From: Streptomyces monashensis
Lineage (GTDB): Bacteria > Actinomycetota > Actinomycetes > Streptomycetales > Streptomycetaceae
Length of the DNA: 64,000 nucleotides
Assembly: GCF_001866665.1 (NCBI RefSeq)
Contig: NZ_MLYO01000068.1
Span: 1-64,000, forward strand
Reading direction: 5' to 3'
Notes under the pieces: generated by a model
Database searches by the model: none
Told to the model about the DNA's origin: nothing
Seen by the model: the letters and a program-made list of their open reading frames with translations, nothing else
Shown: positions 57,666 to 64,000 of the stretch, in pieces
Numbering within the stretch: position 1 is the first letter of the stretch
Layout: each line of letters starts with the position of its first letter
Position numbers and translations under genes: made by a program

Positions 57666-59078
57666 ATGGCTCAGCCTGCGAAGGGGCCCGACACAGCCCC
57701 GTGTTCCACCCCACCGGTGCACACCGAGGACACCGCCATGTCCGTGCACCCGGTGGACGAGAAGCTCCACCCCACGCGGCTCGTCCCCGCCGCACTCCAG
57801 CACATCGCCGCCATGTACGCGGGCGTGGTCACTCCTCCGCTCATCATCGGCCAGGCCTGCGGGCTCGACATCGCGGCCCGCACCCGGCTGATCGCCGCGA
57901 GCCTGATCGTCGCGGGCGTCGCGACCCTCCTGCAGACCCTCGGTGTCAAGGGCCTCGTCGGCAACCGGCTGCCCTTCGTCAACGCCGCCTCCTCGGCCGG
58001 CATCGCCCCGATCCTCGCGATCGCCGAGACCAACGCCAAGGGGCACCAACTCCCCGCCGTCTACGGCGCGGTGATGGTCGCCGGCGTCTTCTGCCTCGCT
58101 GTCGGCCCGTTCTTCGGACGGCTGCTGCGCTTCTTCCCGCCGCTCGTCACCGGCGTCGTCATCACCCTGATCGGCGTCACCCTGATGCCCGTCCCGGTGA
58201 GCTGGGCGCAGGGCGGTGACAAGACCGCCCCCGACTTCGGCGCCATGAGCCACCTCGCGCTCGCCGGGTTCACCCTCGGCGTCATCCTGCTGATCCAGCG
58301 CTTCGGCCGCGGCTTCGTCAAGCAGGTCGCCCTCCTGTTCGGACTGCTCATCGGCACGCTGGCGGCGATCCCGTTCGGCCTGGCCGACTTCAGCGCCCTG
58401 AAGTCCGCGCCGGTCGCCGCACTGCCGGCACCGTTCGCCTTCGGCGCCCCCGAGTTCCAGCCCGCGGCCGTCCTGTCGCTGTGCATCGTGATGCTGGTCC
58501 TGATGACCGAGTCCAGCGCCGGCATGCTCGCCCTCGGCGAGATCTGCGAGCGCCGCACCGACGCGCGGACCCTCACCCGCGGCCTGCGCACCGACGGCAT
58601 CGCCACCCTGCTCGGCCCGGTCTTCGGCGGCTTCCCCACCTCCGCCTTCGCACAGAACGTCGGCGTCGTCTCGCTGACCCGGGTGCGCAGCCGCTACGTC
58701 GTCGCCGTGGCCGGCGGCGCCCTGCTGGTCCTCGGCGCCTTCCCGGTGCTCGGCGCCGTCGTCTCCCTGGTGCCGATGCCGGTCCTCGGCGGCGCGGGCA
58801 TCGTCCTGTTCGGCTCGATCGCGGTCAGCGGCATCCGTACGCTGTCGGAGGCGGGCCTCGACGACAGCTCCAACATCGTCCTGGTCGCCGTCGCGCTCGG
58901 CGCTGGCATCATCCCGCTGGCCGCGCCGACCTTCTACGCCGACTTCCCGGCCTGGGCGCAGACCGTGCTCGGCTCCGGCATCAGCGCGGGCGCCCTGGTC
59001 GCCGTCCTGCTCAATCTGTTCTTCCATCATCTCGGCACCCGGAGCGGCGGACCCGCCCCGGCACTCAAATCCTCCTAG
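57666..59078 (+). CDS. NCS2 urate/xanthine permease
   Basis: This 470-residue transporter has 14 predicted helices and the NCS2 nucleobase-ascorbate signature, including LQHIAAMYAGVVTPPLIIGQ near the start and MTESSAGMLALGEICERR (helix 8 to 9 motif) with GGFPTSAFAQNVGVVSLTRV in the middle. Its position after uricase points to urate or xanthine import. GGAGGG lies five bases before ATG 57666; ATG 57738 with MSVHPVDEKL is an internal alternative that would match its paralogue's length better. Confidence 0.88.
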   Translation: MAQPAKGPDTAPCSTPPVHTEDTAMSVHPVDEKLHPTRLVPAALQHIAAMYAGVVTPPLIIGQACGLDIAARTRLIAASLIVAGVATLLQTLGVKGLVGNRLPFVNAASSAGIAPILAIAETNAKGHQLPAVYGAVMVAGVFCLAVGPFFGRLLRFFPPLVTGVVITLIGVTLMPVPVSWAQGGDKTAPDFGAMSHLALAGFTLGVILLIQRFGRGFVKQVALLFGLLIGTLAAIPFGLADFSALKSAPVAALPAPFAFGAPEFQPAAVLSLCIVMLVLMTESSAGMLALGEICERRTDARTLTRGLRTDGIATLLGPVFGGFPTSAFAQNVGVVSLTRVRSRYVVAVAGGALLVLGAFPVLGAVVSLVPMPVLGGAGIVLFGSIAVSGIRTLSEAGLDDSSNIVLVAVALGAGIIPLAAPTFYADFPAWAQTVLGSGISAGALVAVLLNLFFHHLGTRSGGPAPALKSS

Positions 59079-59160
59079 GGTCCTGCCGTGCCCTCCCCGT
59101 GGACACCCCACCGTTCACGGGCCGCCACTGAAATCCGCCACTGAAAGACAGGGAAGCACC

Positions 59161-60546
59161 ATGGCACCATCGGCAGCCCAGCGCATCGTCATCGAGAACT
59201 GCGCGATCGCGACCGTGGACGCGGGTGACACCGAGTACGCCTCCGGGTACCTCGTCCTCGCCGGCAACCGGATCGAGTCGGTCGGCGCGGGCCGGGCCCC
59301 CGCAGGCCTGGAGAACGTGGTGCGCCGGATCGACGCGAGCGGCCATCTCGCCACGCCCGGCCTGGTCAACACCCACCACCACTTCTACCAGTGGATCACC
59401 CGGGGCCTGGCCACCGACCACAACCTGTTCAACTGGCTCGTCGCCCTCTACCCCACCTGGGCGCGCATCGACGAGCGGATGACGTACGCCGCCGCGCAGG
59501 GCTCCCTCGCCATGATGGCCCGCGGCGGTGTCACCACCGCCATGGACCACCACTACGTCTTCCCGCACGGCTCCGGCGACCTGTCCGGGTCGATCATCCG
59601 GGCCGCCGCCGAGATGGGCGTCCGCTTCACGCTGGCCCGGGGCTCGATGGACCGCAGCGTGAAGGACGGCGGCCTGCCGCCGGACTTCGCCGTCGAGACG
59701 CTGGAGGGTGCGCTCGCCGCCACCGAGGAGACCGTCAAGCAGCACCACGACGCCTCCTTCGACGCCATGACCCAGGTGGCCGTCGCCCCCTGCTCGCCGT
59801 TCTCCGTCTCCACCGAACTCCTTCGCCAGGGTGCCGAGTTGGCCCGCCGTCTCGGCGTACGCCTGCACACCCACGGCTCGGAGACCGTGGAGGAGGAGAA
59901 GTTCTGCCACGAGCTGTTCGGCATGGGCCCGACCGACTACTTCGAGTCCACCGGCTGGCTCGGCGAGGACGTGTGGATGGCCCACTGCGTCCACATGAAC
60001 GACTCCGACATCGCCGCCTTCGCCCGCACGGGGACCGGTGTCGCCCACTGCCCGTCCTCCAACGCCCGCCTCGCCGCCGGGATCGCCCGGGTCCCGGACA
60101 TGCTCGCGGCCGGCGTCCCGGTCGGCCTCGGCGTCGACGGCACCGCGTCCAACGAGTCCGGCGAGCTGCACACCGAACTGCGCAACGCCCTGCTGATCAA
60201 CCGCCTCGGCACCCACCGCGAGGCCGCGCTGAACGCCCGCCAGGCGTTGCGGCTCGGCACCCACGGCGGCGCCCGGGTGCTCGGCCGCGCCGACCAGATC
60301 GGCTCGCTGGAGCCGGGCAAGCTGGCCGACGTGGTGCTGTGGAGGATGGACACCCTCGCCCACGCCTCCATCGCCGACCCGGTCACCGCGCTGGTCTTCG
60401 GCGCGGCGGCCCCGGTCACCGCGTCCTTCGTCAACGGCGAGCAGATCGTGGACAACGGCCGCCTGGTCACCGTAGACGAGGACGCCATCGCCCGCTCCAC
60501 CCGCGAGGAGGCCCAGCGCCTCGCCCGGATCGCCGCCCAGGGCTGA
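59161..60546 (+). CDS. 8-oxoguanine deaminase-type amidohydrolase
   Basis: This 461-residue metal-dependent amidohydrolase has the HxH motif in NTHHHFYQWITRG (about 69-81), a second His in LHTHGSETVEEE, a third in AHCVHMND and the Asp in GVDGTASNESGE. The first motif with an extra His and Gln is characteristic of 8-oxoguanine deaminases, which give urate from 8-oxoguanine. Its location between two urate-type permeases fits that reaction because the product enters the uricase path. Other deaminases (guanine, S-adenosylhomocysteine) are less likely. Confidence 0.85.
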   Translation: MAPSAAQRIVIENCAIATVDAGDTEYASGYLVLAGNRIESVGAGRAPAGLENVVRRIDASGHLATPGLVNTHHHFYQWITRGLATDHNLFNWLVALYPTWARIDERMTYAAAQGSLAMMARGGVTTAMDHHYVFPHGSGDLSGSIIRAAAEMGVRFTLARGSMDRSVKDGGLPPDFAVETLEGALAATEETVKQHHDASFDAMTQVAVAPCSPFSVSTELLRQGAELARRLGVRLHTHGSETVEEEKFCHELFGMGPTDYFESTGWLGEDVWMAHCVHMNDSDIAAFARTGTGVAHCPSSNARLAAGIARVPDMLAAGVPVGLGVDGTASNESGELHTELRNALLINRLGTHREAALNARQALRLGTHGGARVLGRADQIGSLEPGKLADVVLWRMDTLAHASIADPVTALVFGAAAPVTASFVNGEQIVDNGRLVTVDEDAIARSTREEAQRLARIAAQG

Positions 60547-60591
60547 TCCCCTTCGGACTCCGGCCAGGAGGGACGGCTCCCGGCCGGGCCC

Positions 60592-60612
60592 GTGAACCCG
60601 AGCGGGGTTCAC
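60592..60612. terminator. Short stem-loop after deaminase gene
   Basis: GTGAACCC (60592-60599) pairs with GGGTTCAC (60605-60612) with a five-base loop, directly before a much longer hairpin. Confidence 0.6.
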
Positions 60613-60617
60613 GGAAG

Positions 60618-60657
60618 CCGTTCCGGTGCGGGTGCGGACGCACCCGCACCGGAACGG
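60618..60657. terminator. 40-bp palindromic terminator
   Basis: A 19-base perfect inverted repeat (60618-60636 with 60639-60657) with core GTTCCGGTGCGGGTGC and a two-base centre forms a very strong hairpin, about 70 bp after the deaminase stop and 108 bp before the next permease. Confidence 0.85.
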
Positions 60658-60765
60658 TCACCCACCCCCCACTGTTCACCCCCGTCACGGTCCCGCACGA
60701 CCACACGCACCACCTCCCTGAAACCCACGTCGACGACGACGTGTTAACCGCCCGGAGGAGCCGCC

Positions 60766-62145
60766 GTGGCCGCCCAATCCGCCGCCCATCCCGTCGACGA
60801 GAAACTCCCCGCCCTGAAAATGGCGACCAGTGGCCTGCAGCACGTGGCCGCCATGTACGCGGGGGTCGTCGCACCTCCCCTGATCGTCGGTGCGGCCGTA
60901 GGCCTGTCCGGCGCCGACCTCACCTTCCTCACCGGGGCCTGCCTGTTCACGGCGGGGCTCGCCACCTTCCTCCAGACGCTCGGCTTCTGGAAGATCGGCG
61001 CCCGGCTGCCCTTCGTCAACGGCGTCACCTTCGCCGGAGTCGCCCCGATGACCGCCATCGCCGTCTCCGCCAAGGACAGGTCCGACGCCCTGCCGATGAT
61101 CTTCGGCGCGGTCATCGTCGCCGGTCTCCTCGGCTTCCTCGCCGCCCCCTTCTTCAGCAAGGCCGTCCGCTTCTTCCCGCCCGTCGTCACCGGCTCGGTC
61201 ATCACTCTGATCGGTGTCTCCCTGCTGCCCGTCGCCTTCGGCTGGGCCCAGGGCCCGAACCCGGCCGCGCACGACTACGGCTCGACGACCTACCTCACCC
61301 TCGCTGGCATCACCCTGCTGCTCGTCCTGCTCCTGCGCCGCTTCACCCGGGGATTCGTCAAACAGATCGCGGTCCTGCTCGGCCTGGTCCTCGGCACGCT
61401 CATCGCGATACCGTTCGGCGTCACCGACTTCACCCCCGTCACCAAGGCGGCCGTCGTCGGCTTCCCGACCCCGTTCCACTTCGGCGCCCCCACCTTCCAC
61501 CTCGCGGCCATCCTGTCGATGTGCGTGGTGATGGTCGTCTCCATGACCGAGTCCACCGCCGACATGCTGGCCCTCGGCGAGATCGTCGAGCGCCCCTCCG
61601 ACGAGAAGGTCATCGCGGCCGGCCTGCGCGCCGACACCCTCGGCTCCGCGCTCAGCCCGTTCTTCAACGGCTTCATGTGCAGCGCGTTCGCGCAGAACAT
61701 CGGCCTCGTCGCCATGACGCGGATCCGCAGCCGCTTCGTGGTCGCGGTGGGCGGCGGCTTCCTGGTCCTGATGGGCCTGTGCCCGATGGCCGCCTCGCTG
61801 ATCGCCGTCGTACCCCGCCCCGTCCTCGGCGGCGCCGGCGTCGTCCTGTTCGGCTCGGTCGCCGCGAGCGGCATCCAGACCCTGGTCCGGGCCGGCCTGG
61901 AGAAGGACAACAACGTCCTGATCGTCGCCGTCTCCCTCGCCGTCGGCATCATCCCGATCACCGCTCCCGGCTTCTACCACGCCTTCCCCGAGACCGCGAG
62001 GATCGTCCTGGACTCGGGCATCTCCACCGGCTGCGTCACGGCGGTGATCCTCAACCTCCTCTTCAACCACCTCGGCAAGGGCAGCGAGGCCGAGGACGTC
62101 ACCCACCCGATGGAGGCGGGAGCGGAACTCAGCCCCGCGCACTGA
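60766..62145 (+). CDS. Second NCS2 urate/xanthine permease
   Basis: This 459-residue transporter is a close paralogue of the permease at 57666-59078. Both start with SAHPVDEKL- or SVHPVDEKL-like sequence, share LQHVAAMYAGVVAPPLIVGA and the MTESTADMLALGEIVERP motif, and align end to end. GGAGGA lies before GTG 60766. Since a strong hairpin separates it from the deaminase gene, it probably has its own promoter in 60658-60765. Two versions of one carrier suggest different affinities or substrates, such as urate and xanthine. Confidence 0.88.
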   Translation: MAAQSAAHPVDEKLPALKMATSGLQHVAAMYAGVVAPPLIVGAAVGLSGADLTFLTGACLFTAGLATFLQTLGFWKIGARLPFVNGVTFAGVAPMTAIAVSAKDRSDALPMIFGAVIVAGLLGFLAAPFFSKAVRFFPPVVTGSVITLIGVSLLPVAFGWAQGPNPAAHDYGSTTYLTLAGITLLLVLLLRRFTRGFVKQIAVLLGLVLGTLIAIPFGVTDFTPVTKAAVVGFPTPFHFGAPTFHLAAILSMCVVMVVSMTESTADMLALGEIVERPSDEKVIAAGLRADTLGSALSPFFNGFMCSAFAQNIGLVAMTRIRSRFVVAVGGGFLVLMGLCPMAASLIAVVPRPVLGGAGVVLFGSVAASGIQTLVRAGLEKDNNVLIVAVSLAVGIIPITAPGFYHAFPETARIVLDSGISTGCVTAVILNLLFNHLGKGSEAEDVTHPMEAGAELSPAH

Positions 62146-62163
62146 CAGGCGCCGCGCTCGTCC

Positions 62164-62961
62164 TCACCCACGCGCCTGGCAGGGCGTCAGGGACGGCAGC
62201 CGGCCGGTGAAGTACGAGCGCGGCGGCACCCCCATCAGGGCGCGGAAGTCGGACGTCATGTGCGACTGGTCGAAGTAACCGGTGACGGCGGCGAGCTGGG
62301 ACCAGGGGGCGTCGCCGGCCCGGGTGACGATCGTGCGGACACGGTCGATGCGGGTGTAGTGCTTGGGGGAGACCCCGACCCCCTCGGTGAACAGCTTGCG
62401 CAACTGCCGCTCGCTGACCGCGAGTTCCCGGGCCGCCTCACCCACCCGCGCCGGCGTCCGGTCCGGCCGGACCGACAGCGCGTCGACCCCCGCCCGCAGC
62501 AGCGCCGTACGGGCGGGGTCGGCGGCGTCCGACAGCGGTCCGGGCAGCGTCCCGGCGAGCCGCGGCAGCGGATCGTGCGGGTCCAGCCCGCGCAGCGCGG
62601 CCGCGAGCCGCCGCGGCATCGCTCCCGGCAACTCCTCCAACGGCACGGCCCGGCCGGCCAGTTCGGCCGCGGCGACCCCGAGCAGCGGCCGGGTCGTGCC
62701 CGGCGCCAGGCGCAGCTCGACACACTGCAGGCGGGTCTTGCCCTCGTGGTAGGAGGCCCGCACCCGCGGCCCGACGGCGAGCACGTCGCGGCGCCCGCCC
62801 GCGGTCACCCGCAGCACCACCTTGGTGACCGCGGCGGGCAGCCGCACGAAGGGCTCCTCGGTGCGCTCGGCATCGGACAGGGACAGCGTGCGCACCCCGG
62901 AGAGCCAGGGGCGCAGCACCTCGGGCACGGTGAGGACCCGCACGGCGACGGCGTTCGGCAT
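62164..62961 (-). CDS. AraC-family regulator
   Basis: This 265-residue protein has an N-terminal sensing region of about 150 residues (FVRLPAAVTKVVLRVTAGGRRD and YHEGKTRLQCVELRLAPGTT) and a C-terminal AraC double HTH (VGEAARELAVSERQLRKLFT, then WSQLAAVTGYFDQSHMTSDFRALMGVPPRSYF, given in two parts). The start at ATG 62961 is divergent from the NmrA-like gene, with about 95 bp between. It probably regulates that gene. Its sensing domain type is not recognised. Confidence 0.85.
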   Translation of the reverse strand: MPNAVAVRVLTVPEVLRPWLSGVRTLSLSDAERTEEPFVRLPAAVTKVVLRVTAGGRRDVLAVGPRVRASYHEGKTRLQCVELRLAPGTTRPLLGVAAAELAGRAVPLEELPGAMPRRLAAALRGLDPHDPLPRLAGTLPGPLSDAADPARTALLRAGVDALSVRPDRTPARVGEAARELAVSERQLRKLFTEGVGVSPKHYTRIDRVRTIVTRAGDAPWSQLAAVTGYFDQSHMTSDFRALMGVPPRSYFTGRLPSLTPCQARG

Positions 62962-63057
62962 CACTCCACCGTACGCGCGCCGCACCCGTTCGCGGGCGGG
63001 CGAACCGTGCCGGAATTTCCAAGAGAACGGCGCCCCGCGCGGCTCATCGTGGACCGC

Positions 63058-63912
63058 ATGATTCTGGTGACGGGTGCCACGGGCACCACCGGCAGTGAGG
63101 TCGTACGACAGCTCACCGCGCGCGGCGAGGAGGTCCGCGCCCTGACCCGCGACCCGGGACGGGCCCAGCTGCCCGCCGGGGTGGAGACGGTCCGCGGGGA
63201 CTACGCCGACCCCGGCTCCCTCGCGGTGGCGATGGCCGGGGCGCGGGCCGCGTACCTGGTGTGCCCGCCCGGTCCCGGTGCCGGCCAGGACACGGCGCTG
63301 GTGGCGGCGGCCCGCGCGGCCGGGGTGCGGCGGCTGGTGAAGCTCTCCGCCATCGGCACCGACGACTCCGCGGCCGGTCCCTCCGCCGCCTGGCACGGCG
63401 AGGGGGAGCGGGCCGTCCGGGAGAGCGGCGCCGAATGGACCGTCCTGCGGCCGTCGTCGTTCGCCACGAACACGCTGGCCTGGGCCCAGTCCGTCCGGCG
63501 GGGCGAGCCGGTGCCGAACATGACCGCCGACGGGGCGTCCGGCGTGATCGACCCGCGCGACATCGCCGAGGTGGCGGTGCGGGCCCTGCTGGAGGACGCG
63601 CACCACGGGCGGACGTACACCCTGACCGGACCGGCGGCGATCAGCGTCCCGGACCAGGCCGCCGCCCTCGCCGCGGTCCTCGGCCGCCCGGTCGCCACCC
63701 GCGACCTGACGCCGGACGAGACGGCCGAATTCCTGCGCACCGCCTGGGGGATCGACGACACGCGGCTGGCGGGCGTGCTGACCGGTGTCGCCTACCTGCG
63801 CGACGGCCGCAACGCGATCGTCACCGAGGACGTGCCCGAGGTGCTGGGCCGGCCCGCCCGGACCTTCCGGGAGTGGGCCGAGGACCACAAGGCGGCCTTC
63901 GGCACGGACTGA
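63058..63912 (+). CDS. NmrA-like NAD(P)-binding protein
   Basis: This 284-residue atypical short-chain dehydrogenase has GATGTTGSEVVRQL at its N-terminus for nucleotide binding (about 6-19) and a LVKLSAIGTDD strand. It lacks an obvious YxxxK active site, as in NmrA or quinone reductase 2 type sensors. It may be an NAD(P)H-dependent reductase or a redox sensor. It is divergent from an AraC gene; ATG 63058 lies immediately after a GGACC sequence with no strong ribosome site. Confidence 0.85.
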   Translation: MILVTGATGTTGSEVVRQLTARGEEVRALTRDPGRAQLPAGVETVRGDYADPGSLAVAMAGARAAYLVCPPGPGAGQDTALVAAARAAGVRRLVKLSAIGTDDSAAGPSAAWHGEGERAVRESGAEWTVLRPSSFATNTLAWAQSVRRGEPVPNMTADGASGVIDPRDIAEVAVRALLEDAHHGRTYTLTGPAAISVPDQAAALAAVLGRPVATRDLTPDETAEFLRTAWGIDDTRLAGVLTGVAYLRDGRNAIVTEDVPEVLGRPARTFREWAEDHKAAFGTD

Positions 63913-63929
63913 ACGGTACGGCCCGGCGG

Positions 63930-64000
63930 CTACAGGCCGAACAGGGCGAGGTCCGTCGTCAGTTCCTTGAACACCGTGCGCGGGTCGGCCACCAGCTTGC
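63930..64000 (-). CDS. C-terminal end of an unidentified gene (partial)
   Basis: The frame is open from the window edge to a TAG at 63930-63932 and codes for about 23 final residues ending TTDLALFGL. Codon use fits a real gene. It converges with the NmrA-like gene, 17 bp away. The family cannot be told from this fragment. Confidence 0.6.
   Translation of the reverse strand, partial: KLVADPRTVFKELTTDLALFGL

Noticed and set aside
56208..59111. 967-codon antisense open frame opposite hiuH, uricase and permease
   Set aside because: It spans three clear genes on the plus strand and has repetitive Asp/Glu/Gly composition typical of shadow frames.

Overview
The window is chromosomal DNA of a Streptomyces or a very close actinobacterium. 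The reasons are very high GC with strong third-position G/C bias, frequent GTG starts, AGGAGG-type ribosome sites, ATGA/GTGA gene overlaps, many long spurious antisense frames, and families typical of this group (PucR, LAL and GAF-LuxR regulators, DUF2637, Mo-dependent xanthine dehydrogenase with XdhC, S1 trypsin). I recognise about 47 protein genes. I see no rRNA, tRNA, insertion sequence, phage gene or CRISPR array.

Layout. 1-12.9 kb is housekeeping and mixed: the end of rsgA, an Ada-AraC-AlkA DNA-repair fusion, a secreted SGNH esterase, a DUF456 membrane protein, regulators, a degenerate PP2C protein, pyruvate oxidase, an RsbW-like ATPase, a DUF2637 membrane protein, a GntR regulator and a TPR protein. 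13-21.8 kb is a purine block: a PucR regulator divergent from a three-subunit xanthine dehydrogenase, an AzgA-type purine permease and XdhC. 21.8-24.6 kb holds small unrelated genes. 24.65-33.97 kb is a tightly coupled five-gene operon: a trypsin-like protease with a 150-bp tandem repeat, a PknG-like kinase, a VWA protein, a GlnX-like four-helix membrane protein and an orphan solute-binding protein. 34.1-44.2 kb has a secreted trypsin, two LuxR-type regulators, two acyl-CoA synthetases and a zinc-ribbon protein with a degenerate Mrr-like domain. 44.4-51.05 kb is the glyoxylate branch (gcl, two small genes, catalase, glxR, hyi). 51.1-54.7 kb is an interposed detoxification-like cassette (MFS exporter, hydrolase, cupin, divergent TetR). 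54.9-62.1 kb is urate catabolism (two small genes, uraD, hiuH, uricase, two NCS2 permeases, 8-oxoguanine deaminase). The window ends with an AraC regulator, an NmrA-like protein and the end of an unidentified gene.

How the genes work together. Xanthine dehydrogenase makes urate, and uricase, HIU hydrolase and OHCU decarboxylase convert urate to S-allantoin. Gcl, hyi and glxR take the glyoxylate released further down to glycerate. Catalase can remove the H2O2 made by uricase. Allantoinase, allantoicase, ureidoglycolate lyase, glycerate kinase and an AllR-type repressor are not in the window. Two shared promoter motifs tie the dispersed genes together: a TTCCG-N5-CGGAA palindrome at gcl, hyi and catalase, and an 18-bp element at the -35 of both the catalase and the uraD promoters.

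The most novel item is the protease/PknG-like/VWA/GlnX-like/binding-protein operon. It looks like an expanded version of the mycobacterial GlnH-GlnX-PknG nutrient-sensing pathway. Its first gene carries a TTA codon near the start, the only in-frame TTA I noticed in the window, which suggests bldA-dependent developmental control.
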